Shown here one piece after another: positions 16,760-23,753 of a DNA stretch of 58,104 nucleotides. Every line of letters starts with the position of its first letter. The stretch's first letter is position 1. Origin of the DNA: an uncultured Pseudoflavonifractor sp. (lineage in GTDB: Bacteria; Bacillota; Clostridia; Oscillospirales; Oscillospiraceae); assembly GCA_947577065.1 (NCBI GenBank), contig CANPTT010000011.1, positions 1 to 58,104 on the forward strand, in the 5' to 3' direction. The notes under the pieces were generated by a model. That model had not been told where the DNA came from. It saw only the letters and a list, made by a program, of their open reading frames with translations, and searched no databases. A program made the translations under genes and the position numbers.

Positions 16760-17901
16760 TTCGCCCCCTCCCTTCCGGCGGCCTTTGCCTTTCGCTTGCG
16801 GAGCAGGTCGGGCAGCTCCTTATCTCCCATGATACCCTTGCGGAAGAACAGTACCACGATCATGATGACCACCGAGAAGACCACCATGCGGAAGCCGTTG
16901 CGGAGCAAAGGCACCTTGAACGTACCAATATACATCTCCGTATCCAGGAAGCGAAGCCACCACTCGCTGGCCGCCACATAGAGGAAGGAGGCAATACAGG
17001 AGCCCGAGATGGAGCCGATGCCGCCGATGACCACGATGAGCAGGATCTCATAGGTCATGGCGGTGGTGAAGGTCTTGGCCTGGGCCTGGTTGGCGAACAT
17101 GGCGAACATGCCGCCCCCCACCCCGGCGAAGAAGGAGGAGATACAGAAGCTCAGCCTCTTATGCTTGGCAAGGTTAATGCCCATGGCCTCGGCGGCGATC
17201 TCATCCTCCCGGATGGCCTTGAAGGCCCTGCCGTAGGAGGAGTTGATCAGCAGCAGGATAACGGCGATGCAGATAGCCGCGAGAAGGAAGGCCATGAAGA
17301 TGGACAGGCGCAGGCCCGGCAGGTTGAAGCTGGAGAAGGTGGGGAAGCTCTTGAGGGCATTGGCCCCGTTGGTCACAGGGCCCAGCTTATCCCACTGGAG
17401 AACGGCGCGGATGATCTCGGCAAAGCCCAGGGTGGCGATAGCCAGATAGTCGGACTTGAGCCGCAGGACGGGAAGGCCAATGAGCCAGGCCACCCCCGCC
17501 GCCACAAGGCCCGCCAGGATGAGGGCCAGCAGCACGCCAAAAATCAGACCGAAGGCCCCGCCGCCAAAGAGCTCAGGTAGAGAAAAATTGACGACAGAGC
17601 CGCCGTAGAGGTAATAGACGCTCTCCCGGCTGGCGCTGGGGATGGTCAAAATGGCGTAGGTGTAGGCCCCCACCAGCATGAAGCCCGCCTGACCCAGGGA
17701 GAAAAGACCTGTAAAGCCGTTGAGCAGGTTCATGGAGGAGGCCACCAGGGCGTAGACCGCACCCTTTCGCAGCACAGTAAAGAAGGTGGTGTTCTTGATG
17801 GGATCCAGGGTGTTTTCCAGCACGATGGACAGGAGCAGGAGGACCACCACACAGACAAGAGCGATAAAGGCGCCCTTTTTGCTTTTCTTTTCTTGTATCA
17901 T
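16756..17901 (-). CDS. livM: Branched-chain amino acid ABC transporter permease LivM
   Basis: An integral membrane permease of 381 residues, one half of the transmembrane channel with LivH. Many hydrophobic segments are visible, together with the LivM landmarks GFTGLFSLGQAGFMLVGAY, LRLKSDYLAIATLGFAEI and the EAA-like SSYGRAFKAIREDEIAAEAMG. The start is the ATG at 17901 with AGGAGG eight bases before; an in-frame GTG at 17910 lies inside that ribosome site. The tail is Lys/Arg-rich and cytoplasmic. Confidence 0.93.
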   Translation of the reverse strand: MIQEKKSKKGAFIALVCVVVLLLLSIVLENTLDPIKNTTFFTVLRKGAVYALVASSMNLLNGFTGLFSLGQAGFMLVGAYTYAILTIPSASRESVYYLYGGSVVNFSLPELFGGGAFGLIFGVLLALILAGLVAAGVAWLIGLPVLRLKSDYLAIATLGFAEIIRAVLQWDKLGPVTNGANALKSFPTFSSFNLPGLRLSIFMAFLLAAICIAVILLLINSSYGRAFKAIREDEIAAEAMGINLAKHKRLSFCISSFFAGVGGGMFAMFANQAQAKTFTTAMTYEILLIVVIGGIGSISGSCIASFLYVAASEWWLRFLDTEMYIGTFKVPLLRNGFRMVVFSVVIMIVVLFFRKGIMGDKELPDLLRKRKAKAAGREGAK

Positions 17902-17914
17902 GCGTTTCACCTCC

Positions 17915-18790
17915 TTAAACCTTGTCTGTGACCTTCTCGCCGAAGAGGCCGGTGGGCTTGACCACCAGGATCACGATGAGAAGGGCGAAGGTGAAGGCGT
18001 CGGAGAAAATGGAGAAGGGAGAACCCTTGATGACGCTCTCACTCATGCCGATGATGAAGGCTCCCACCACGGCGCCGGGGACCGAACCGATGCCGCCGAA
18101 CACCGCCGCCACAAAAGCCCGGAGGCCGGGAAGGGCACCGGAGAGAGGCACGATGGAGGGGTAGTTTGTAAAGTAAAGCATGGAACCCACCCCCGCCAGG
18201 AAGGAACCGATGATGAAGGTCATGGAAATGACCGAGTTGATCTTGATGCCCATGAGCTGGCTGGTCTCAAAGTCCTTGGCCACCGCCCGCATGGCCATGC
18301 CAACCTTGGTGTGGTTGATGAGCTGCTGAAGGGCCAGCACAAGGACAAGGACCAGGAAGGGGGTGACGATGGTGACCCACTTGGTGCTCACCCCGCCAAT
18401 GGTCACGTTGTTGGACAGCAGGGGAAGCTCCGGGTAGCTTTTGGGCAGGCCGCCCGTAATATAGGTCGCCAGATTTTGCAGCAGGTAGCTCACGCCGATG
18501 GCGGAGATCATGACCGACATACGGGGGGCGGAGCGCAGGGGCTTATAGGCCGCGCGCTCGATGGCAAATCCAAGGGCCACGGTGAAAAGCAGCATCAGCG
18601 GCAGCGCTGCCCACAGGGGAAACCAGGTGCTGAGATACACCAGGAAAAGGCCCGCCACCATGAACACATCACCGTGGGCAAAGTTGATAAGCCGCAGAAT
18701 GCCATACACCAGGGTGTAGCCAATGGCAATGAGGGCATACTGTCCGCCCAGGGAGATACCCGACAGGAAAATGGACAGGGCGTACTGCAT
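17915..18790 (-). CDS. livH: Branched-chain amino acid ABC transporter permease LivH
   Basis: The 291-residue partner permease. It shows the N-terminal segment GISLGGQYALIAIGYTLVYG, the NFAHGDVFM motif and the coupling-helix region GRAVAKDFETSQLMGI-like (AMRAVAKDFETSQLMGIKIN). The ATG at 18790 has GGGAGGG upstream; the longer open frame in front overlaps the hairpins after livJ and is not used. It is separated from livJ by two strong stem-loops, so it is probably read from transcripts that pass an attenuating terminator. Confidence 0.93.
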   Translation of the reverse strand: MQYALSIFLSGISLGGQYALIAIGYTLVYGILRLINFAHGDVFMVAGLFLVYLSTWFPLWAALPLMLLFTVALGFAIERAAYKPLRSAPRMSVMISAIGVSYLLQNLATYITGGLPKSYPELPLLSNNVTIGGVSTKWVTIVTPFLVLVLVLALQQLINHTKVGMAMRAVAKDFETSQLMGIKINSVISMTFIIGSFLAGVGSMLYFTNYPSIVPLSGALPGLRAFVAAVFGGIGSVPGAVVGAFIIGMSESVIKGSPFSIFSDAFTFALLIVILVVKPTGLFGEKVTDKV

Positions 18791-18823
18791 AAAGATCCCT
18801 CCCTTTCTACTTTGATATGGGGT

Positions 18824-18923
18824 AAGGGCTGTCTCGAAAACCGCCTGAAGCGGCTTTCGAGACGGCCCTTCCAAACAAGGGAAAAACGTCCGGCGGGCGG
18901 TCCTCCGCCCGCCGGACGTTTTT
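18824..18923 (-). terminator. Double hairpin between livJ and livH
   Basis: Nearest livJ is a perfect 19-bp stem with loop TCCT (18882-18900 with 18905-18923). Its arms begin AAAAACGTCC and end in a T-run on either strand. The second, at 18824-18870, pairs AAGGGC-GTCTCGAAA with its complement around a short loop with one wobble and one mismatch. As the downstream permease and ATPase genes need this transcript, the pair likely ends most livJ messages and lets a fraction through, or protects the livJ 3' end. Confidence 0.8.
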
Positions 18924-18944
18924 GCTGTTCTCAAAAAGTCTTTC

Positions 18945-20126
18945 TTACTTTACGGTCTGGGTGGCCTCCAGAGCCCACACGTTATTGGCGGTATCGGCGG
19001 TCTTGATATAGGCGGTGTCCCGGATGGCATCGCCGGTGGCGTCGAAGGCGATGGCGCCGGACACGCCGGTGTAGGTCACGTTGGGCAGCGCCGCCTTCAC
19101 ATCGGCGGCCTCCACGCTTCCCGCGGCCTTCAGGGCCTCCAGAGCGGTATAATAAGCATCGTAGCCCATGGCGGTGACAGCGGCGATAGTGTCGTTGCCA
19201 CCATTGTTGGTAAGGGCGGTAGAGTCGCCGTTGATGTAAGCCTTGATACCCTCGTCAAAGGCGGGAGCGCCACCCTCCTGATAGAAGGTGGAGACGAAGA
19301 GCTGGACCTTGGAGTTCTGGGCGGCCTCCAGCACCATGTTGCTGTCCAGGGTATCGGAGCCCAGGATGGGGGTCTCCAGGCCCATGGAGGCGGCCAGCTT
19401 CACGATCTGGGTGGAGTAGGCGATGGACACGGGGCAGAAGATCACGTCACAGCCCTCGCTGACGGCCTTATTAAGGTAGGTGGAGAAGTCGGCGGTGTTG
19501 GTGGGGAAGGAGTCCTTGACCACCTCGCCATCAAAGGCCTGCTCAAAGAAGGTGAGAAGGCCCTGGTCATAGTCATTGCCCAGCTCGCCCAGCAGGTAGG
19601 CCTTCTTGGCGGAGAACTTCTCCTGGGCAAAGTTAGCCAGAACAGTGCCCTGGAAGGGATCCAGGAAGCAAATGCGGAAGTAGTAGTCGTTGCCCGCAGT
19701 GACGCCGGGGTTGGTGCAGGTCACACCAATGGCGGCAAGGCCCGCCTCCTCAAAGGTGGGGCCGCCGGCGATGGACACGCCGGAGCCGTAGGAACCCAGC
19801 ACCAAAGCCACGTCCTTGCTCACAAGGTCGGCCGCGGCGGTGGGAGCCTTGGCGGCATCGGAGCCGTTGTCGGCATAGACCAGCTCCACCTTATAGGTCT
19901 CGCCGCCCACCACCACGGTGGGGGTCTCCTGGTTGGCGTACTGCATGCCCAGCATCTCCTGCTTGCCGCCCGGTCCGGAGTCGCCAGTGGAGGGCTCGAA
20001 CACGCCGATGCGGACGACCTTTTCTCCATCGCCGGAAGTGCCCTCGGGCTTGGTGCCGCCGCCGCAGGCAGCCAGGCCCAGGACCATGGTCCCGGCCAGA
20101 AGCATGGACAAAGCTTTCTTTTTCAT
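18945..20126 (-). CDS. livJ: Branched-chain amino acid ABC transporter substrate-binding lipoprotein
   Basis: The 393-residue extracellular receptor that captures leucine, isoleucine or valine and delivers it to LivHM. The lipobox is LGLAAC near residue 21 (MKKKALSMLLAGTMVLGLAAC), so it is tethered to the outer membrane leaflet by a lipid. The fold is type I periplasmic binding protein, with VRIGVFEPSTGDSGPGG, the ALVLGSYGSGVSIAGGP segment that binds the ligand carboxylate, and VFCP-type strand DVIFCPVSIAYSTQIV. The ATG at 20126 is picked for the signal peptide. It is the promoter-proximal gene of the liv operon. Ligand specificity within aliphatic amino acids is not certain. Confidence 0.92.
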   Translation of the reverse strand: MKKKALSMLLAGTMVLGLAACGGGTKPEGTSGDGEKVVRIGVFEPSTGDSGPGGKQEMLGMQYANQETPTVVVGGETYKVELVYADNGSDAAKAPTAAADLVSKDVALVLGSYGSGVSIAGGPTFEEAGLAAIGVTCTNPGVTAGNDYYFRICFLDPFQGTVLANFAQEKFSAKKAYLLGELGNDYDQGLLTFFEQAFDGEVVKDSFPTNTADFSTYLNKAVSEGCDVIFCPVSIAYSTQIVKLAASMGLETPILGSDTLDSNMVLEAAQNSKVQLFVSTFYQEGGAPAFDEGIKAYINGDSTALTNNGGNDTIAAVTAMGYDAYYTALEALKAAGSVEAADVKAALPNVTYTGVSGAIAFDATGDAIRDTAYIKTADTANNVWALEATQTVK

Positions 20127-20198
20127 AGTTGGTTCCTCCTCTTTCCTTTGCGGGCTTTGTCCACGTGCCGTGAACATTTGTCCGTAAATTTAGACTTC

Positions 20199-20227
20199 AT
20201 TATAGCAGAGTGAAAAAGAAAATGCAA
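20199..20227 (-). promoter_or_regulatory. Promoter of the liv operon
   Basis: On the minus strand TTGCAT (20222-20227) and TATAAT (20199-20204) are separated by 17 bp, about 70 bases before the livJ start. Confidence 0.7.
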
Positions 20228-20298
20228 GATAAATTTGTACGGATTTCATTTTGTCCCCTTTTCCCTTTTTGTGGATCCTGCCTGGAAGGCTTGTCCCC

Positions 20299-20327
20299 TT
20301 GCATTTTTAGGTAGATTTTGATACAAT
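20299..20327 (+). promoter_or_regulatory. Promoter of queH
   Basis: TTGCAT (20299-20304) and TACAAT (20322-20327) are 17 bp apart. Transcription would begin just before the ribosome site of the ATG at 20356, leaving a very short leader. Confidence 0.7.
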
Positions 20328-20355
20328 GATTTTATGCGGAAAAGGAAGGGATCTT

Positions 20356-20910
20356 ATGAAACTTTTGCTCCATATTTGCTGTGCCCCCTGCTCGGTGGCC
20401 TGTATCAAGCAGCTCCGGGCGGAGGGGATCGAGCCCGTGGGGTTTTGGTACAACCCCAACATCCACCCCTTTACGGAATACCGCGCCCGGCGGAACTGTC
20501 TGCGGGAATATGCCCAGTCCATCGGCCTGGAGCTGGCAGAGATCGATGAATACGGGCTGCGCCCCTTTGTCCAGGCGGTGGCGGGCAACATAGAAAACCG
20601 CTGCGGCTACTGCTATGCCGTGCGGCTCCACGAGACCGCCCGTTATGCCGCCGAACATGGCTTTGACGCCTTCTGTACCACCCTGACGGTAAGCCCCTAC
20701 CAGAATACCCCCCTCATCTTCGAAGCCGGGGAAAAGCTGGCGGCCCAATACGGTGTGAAGTTTGCCCCCTATGACTTCTCCCCCCATTACCGGGAGGGGC
20801 AGACTGAGGCCCGGGAGCTGGGACTTTACATGCAGAAATACTGCGGCTGTATCTTCAGCGAGGAGGACCGCTACTGCAAGAAAAAGACAAAGCCTCAGCC
20901 CGCCCAGTGA
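20356..20910 (+). CDS. queH: Epoxyqueuosine reductase QueH
   Basis: The 184-residue enzyme performs the last step of tRNA queuosine synthesis, reducing epoxyqueuosine in the anticodon; it is the non-B12 alternative to QueG. The N-terminus LLLHICCAPCSVACIKQL holds the CC-x-x-C cysteines. RCGYCYAVRL in the middle and YCGCIFSEEDRYC near the end supply the remaining Cys that bind the Fe-S cluster and the adjacent metal. The DUF208 signature YNPNIHPFTEYRARR is present. The ATG at 20356 follows GGAAGGG. No other queuosine gene is nearby. degV follows 27 bp later. Confidence 0.92.
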   Translation: MKLLLHICCAPCSVACIKQLRAEGIEPVGFWYNPNIHPFTEYRARRNCLREYAQSIGLELAEIDEYGLRPFVQAVAGNIENRCGYCYAVRLHETARYAAEHGFDAFCTTLTVSPYQNTPLIFEAGEKLAAQYGVKFAPYDFSPHYREGQTEARELGLYMQKYCGCIFSEEDRYCKKKTKPQPAQ

Positions 20911-20937
20911 ATACTATTTTATAAGCGAGGGACCCCC

Positions 20938-21807
20938 ATGGAAAAAATCAAGATCTCCACCGACTCCACCGCCGATATCCCCCAAAGCTTTTGCGAGGAG
21001 TTGAATATCAGCGTCCTGCCCCTGACGGTCATCACCGAGGACGGGACCGAATACCGGGATGGCGTGGATGTGACTCCCGCGGAATTTTACAAGCTCATCG
21101 ATGCCTCCACCAAGCTGCCCATTTCCTCCCAGGTCAGCTCTGCTCTTTATGAAGAGCTGTTTGAGGAAACCTGGCATGCCGGATACACCGAGCTTATTCA
21201 CACCTCCATAAACTCCAAGGGCTCCGGCACCTACCAGGCCGCCGTCATGTCCCGGGACTTGTTTTTCGAGGAACACCCGGAGGCCAAAGACAGCTTCCGC
21301 ATCCACCTCATCGATTCCAAGACATACAGCATGGCCTACGGTGTTCCGGTCATTGAGGCGGCCCGGATGGCCCAGGCAGGTTCTTCGGCAGAGGACATTA
21401 TCGCCCATATTCAGGACTGGGTGGAGCACGCCCGGCCTCTTTTTGTCCCCCTGGACCTGCGCTGTGTGAAAAAGTCCGGGCGCATCTCCCCCGCCGCCGC
21501 CTTTGTAGGAGACGCTCTGGGTCTCAAGCCCCTCATCACCTTCGAGGACGGAGAGGCCAAGATCATCGGCAAGGTCCGGGGCGAGCAGAAGGCCATCGCC
21601 GCCCTGCTGGATGCCTGCATAAAAGAGCGCCGCCCGGGGACCAGCTACACCCTTATCCACGGCGGCAACCCGGAGGCCCACGCCCGGTTGAAGGAGGCCC
21701 ACGCCCAGGCCGCCATGGACCAGCCGCCCCTCACCGATTATGAGGTGGGCTGTGTCATCTCCATCAACACCGGCCCCAACATGGTGGGCATGATCTACCG
21801 CACCTGA
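20938..21807 (+). CDS. DegV family fatty-acid-binding protein
   Basis: A 289-residue DegV-type protein. These bind long-chain fatty acids; in several Firmicutes (FakB) they present them to the kinase FakA for phospholipid synthesis. The N-terminal signature is STDSTADIPQ, and TSINSKGSGTYQAA and DSKTYSMAYGVPV carry the lipid-facing residues. FVPLDLRCVKKSGRISPAAAFVGDALGLKPLI matches the second domain (motif shown in parts: LRCVKKSGRIS, LGLKPLI). It shares a transcript with queH and ends at a strong terminator. Which fatty acid it prefers is not visible. Confidence 0.9.
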   Translation: MEKIKISTDSTADIPQSFCEELNISVLPLTVITEDGTEYRDGVDVTPAEFYKLIDASTKLPISSQVSSALYEELFEETWHAGYTELIHTSINSKGSGTYQAAVMSRDLFFEEHPEAKDSFRIHLIDSKTYSMAYGVPVIEAARMAQAGSSAEDIIAHIQDWVEHARPLFVPLDLRCVKKSGRISPAAAFVGDALGLKPLITFEDGEAKIIGKVRGEQKAIAALLDACIKERRPGTSYTLIHGGNPEAHARLKEAHAQAAMDQPPLTDYEVGCVISINTGPNMVGMIYRT

Positions 21808-21815
21808 ACCAAAAC

Positions 21816-21845
21816 AAAATCCAGCGGGAGTTCCCGCTGGATTTT
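21816..21845. terminator. Terminator between convergent degV and rluD
   Basis: A perfect 14-bp stem (21816-21829 with 21832-21845, left arm AAAATCCAGCGGGA) has T-runs on both strands and can end both transcripts. Confidence 0.88.
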
Positions 21846-21849
21846 TATT

Positions 21850-22764
21850 TTACCCTTGCTTTTTCAGCCTCTCCCGCGCCGCTTCAAACCAATCGGGCAG
21901 AGGACACTCCACCGTCAGGCGCTTTCCCGTTTTAGGATGGACAAAGGAGAGCTTTCTGGCGTGGAGACATTGCCCCGTCAAGCCGGGGACCGGCTTTTTC
22001 GCTCCATAGACCACATCCCCCAGCAGGGGGTGGCCCAGGAAGGCCAGGTGGACCCGGATCTGGTGGGTCCGGCCAGTCTCCAGGCGGCACTTCAGATAGG
22101 TATACCCGGAATACCGCTCCAGCACCTCCCAGTGGGTGACAGCGTTCTTACCGTTTACCCAGTCAATGGCCATTTTCTTTCGGTCCACCGGGTGGCGGGC
22201 GATGGGCGCGTCCACTGTACCGCCGTCCTCCCGGAAGCCTCCCACCGCAATGGCATGATACTCCCGGTAGAGACTGTGATCCTCCAGCTGCGCTGCCAGT
22301 GCCAGGTGGGACGCGTCATTCTTGGCGGCGATGATCAGCCCCGAGGTATCCCGGTCGATGCGGTGGACGATGCCGGGACGGAGCTTTCCGTTGATCCCCG
22401 AAAGACTGCCCCCGCAGTGATAGAGAAGGGCGTTGACCAGCGTTCCGTCGGGATGCCCCGCCGCCGGGTGGACCACCATGCCCACCGGCTTGTTGACCAC
22501 GATCACGTCGGCGTCCTCGTAGACCACATCCAGGGGGATATCCTGGGGGATGGCCTCGATGGGTTCCGGGTCGGGAAGGTCCACGGTATAGACCTCCCCG
22601 GGGACGGTTTTCCGGTTCTTCTTCACTTTCTCCCCGCCGCAGAGCACCGCTCCCTCCTCCAGCAGCCTCTGGGCACCGGAGCGGGTCAGGTTGGAGACCG
22701 TCCGGGCCAGAAACTGGTCCACCCGCTCACCCAGCCCGTCGGCGGTCCGCTCAAGCCGGGTCAT
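21850..22764 (-). CDS. RluA/RluD family 23S rRNA pseudouridine synthase
   Basis: A 304-residue enzyme that isomerises uridines of large-subunit rRNA to pseudouridine. An N-terminal S4 RNA-binding domain (RVDQFLARTVSNLTRSGAQR) precedes the catalytic domain, with the catalytic Asp in HRIDRDTSGLIIAAK and the closing HQIRVHLAFLGHPLLGD. The ATG at 22764 lies 14 bases inside the end of lspA with AAGGAG before it, so translation is coupled to lspA. The lspA-rluD pairing is common in Firmicutes and bacteria generally. The exact rRNA sites modified cannot be told from sequence. Confidence 0.93.
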   Translation of the reverse strand: MTRLERTADGLGERVDQFLARTVSNLTRSGAQRLLEEGAVLCGGEKVKKNRKTVPGEVYTVDLPDPEPIEAIPQDIPLDVVYEDADVIVVNKPVGMVVHPAAGHPDGTLVNALLYHCGGSLSGINGKLRPGIVHRIDRDTSGLIIAAKNDASHLALAAQLEDHSLYREYHAIAVGGFREDGGTVDAPIARHPVDRKKMAIDWVNGKNAVTHWEVLERYSGYTYLKCRLETGRTHQIRVHLAFLGHPLLGDVVYGAKKPVPGLTGQCLHARKLSFVHPKTGKRLTVECPLPDWFEAARERLKKQG

Positions 22765-23221
22765 CTTTCTTCTCCTTGTCCTTATCCCAGAGGAGAAGCG
22801 CATAGGCCGCCATCAGAAAGCCCCCCGCTACCACGCAGATATCCGCCACGTTGAAAACGGCGAAGTTGATAAAGGTAGTCTCAAACATATCGGTGACAAA
22901 CCCCAGCAGGGCCCGGTCGATAAAATTTCCCACCGCCCCGGCCAGGATGAGGGAGAGGGACAGCTTGCCCCAGGCCCCGGGAAAGAAGCCCTTCCACAGC
23001 AGCACGGCAATGACCACCGAGGCCCCCAGGGATACCAGGGTCAAAAGCCAGGTGAACCCCGAAAAGCTGGAGAAGGCCGCCCCGGTGTTCTGGGTGTAGG
23101 TCAGGTCCATCAGGTGGGGGATAAAGGGAATGGATTCCCCCAGAGGGATGGCCCCCCGGACCCACCATTTCACCAGTTGGTCAATTACGACCAGGCATAT
23201 TGAGAGAATAAAATACAGCAT
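22751..23221 (-). CDS. lspA: Lipoprotein signal peptidase LspA
   Basis: The 156-residue membrane aspartyl protease cleaves signal peptides of lipidated prolipoproteins, such as the several binding proteins in this window. Four hydrophobic segments are visible. The conserved blocks are TQNTGAAFS (43-51), AGAVGNFIDR with catalytic Asp102, and FNVADICVV with catalytic Asp127. A GATAAGGAGTG ribosome site lies inside the end of the upstream HTH gene, only 4 bp away, so lspA is likely in one transcript with it. Confidence 0.95.
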   Translation of the reverse strand: MLYFILSICLVVIDQLVKWWVRGAIPLGESIPFIPHLMDLTYTQNTGAAFSSFSGFTWLLTLVSLGASVVIAVLLWKGFFPGAWGKLSLSLILAGAVGNFIDRALLGFVTDMFETTFINFAVFNVADICVVAGGFLMAAYALLLWDKDKEKKDDPA

Positions 23222-23225
23222 GGAT

Positions 23226-23438
23226 TCACTCCTTATCCGTACGGCCCAGAAGATAATCGGTGGTCACGTCAAAAAAGTCCGCCAGAGCGACCAGCCGCGT
23301 AAGATTCGGCTCATTCTTGCCCTCCTCATACATCTGATACCCACGCAGGCTTTTGAAGCCCAAATATTCCGCCGTTTCCGCCTGTGTCTTTCCCCGACGG
23401 TTCCGAATTTTTTTGAGCCGAGTAGAAAAAACAATCAT
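23226..23438 (-). CDS. Small XRE-family transcriptional regulator
   Basis: A 70-residue protein that is almost wholly one lambda-repressor-type helix-turn-helix (TQAETAEYLGFKSLRGYQMY is the HTH; then EEGKNEPNLTRLVALADFF and the typical ending VTTDYLLGRTD). Such stand-alone HTHs are common in phage and gut Firmicutes. It sits directly before lspA with a 4-bp gap, and faces the small gene at 23513 across a region with two near-identical palindromes, which are its likely operators. Inference: it represses its own promoter and the divergent one, and may thereby couple lspA and rluD expression to that switch. Confidence 0.88.
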   Translation of the reverse strand: MIVFSTRLKKIRNRRGKTQAETAEYLGFKSLRGYQMYEEGKNEPNLTRLVALADFFDVTTDYLLGRTDKE

Positions 23439-23452
23439 TTCTCTTCCCCCTC

Positions 23453-23501
23453 TCGACTTTTGAATAATTTATTCGTATAATATAAACGAATAAATTATTC
23501 G
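23453..23501. promoter_or_regulatory. Paired palindromic operators with divergent promoter region
   Basis: GAATAATTTATTC (23462-23474) and GAATAAATTATTC (23488-23500) are both 13-bp palindromes and are also inverted copies of each other. Their centres are 26 bp apart. The plus-strand promoter TCGACT (23453-23458) - N17 - TATAAT (23476-23481) has the first operator between its -35 and -10 and the second near +1. The layout fits binding by the adjacent XRE protein. Confidence 0.7.
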
Positions 23502-23512
23502 AGGTGGCTATT

Positions 23513-23713
23513 ATGGACGACATGGGGCCGGAACATTTCGCCCTCATGCAAAAGCTATGTGATTTGGAATCCTCCATCTTAAAAGATATCCCGCTGGGTT
23601 CTCTGGATATGCTCTCCCATGCCTGGAGCGAGATTCTTCTGTTTGACGGCCGGGAGTGCTTCTCACGTGGCTTCCGCCTGGGGGTCCAGCTTACCCTGGC
23701 CGCGCTCTCCTGA
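23513..23713 (+). CDS. Small protein of unknown function, divergent from XRE regulator
   Basis: A 66-residue protein starting at the ATG at 23513, with GAGGTGG six bases before (an upstream in-frame GTG overlaps that site). It is predicted helical, acidic at the front and hydrophobic at the end (FSRGFRLGVQLTLAALS). The closing F-x-x-GFRLG-x-x-L pattern is reminiscent of small Firmicutes proteins often found in mobile or accessory regions (DUF6809-like), but I cannot assign it firmly. It is controlled with the XRE gene through the shared operators. Confidence 0.55.
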   Translation: MDDMGPEHFALMQKLCDLESSILKDIPLGSLDMLSHAWSEILLFDGRECFSRGFRLGVQLTLAALS

Positions 23714-23714
23714 C

Positions 23715-23742
23715 GTAGGGGCGATTCATGAATCGCCCCTAC
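23715..23742. repeat. Perfect 28-bp palindrome, dispersed-repeat type
   Basis: GTAGGGGCGATTCA is followed directly by its reverse complement. It lies between the convergent 66-residue gene and the ABC exporter. The CGCCCCTAC end recurs in the related hairpin near 38019-38041, so it looks like a member of a dispersed REP-like family. It may act as a bidirectional terminator although it lacks a long T-run. Confidence 0.75.
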
Positions 23743-23753
23743 AACGCGGGGGT

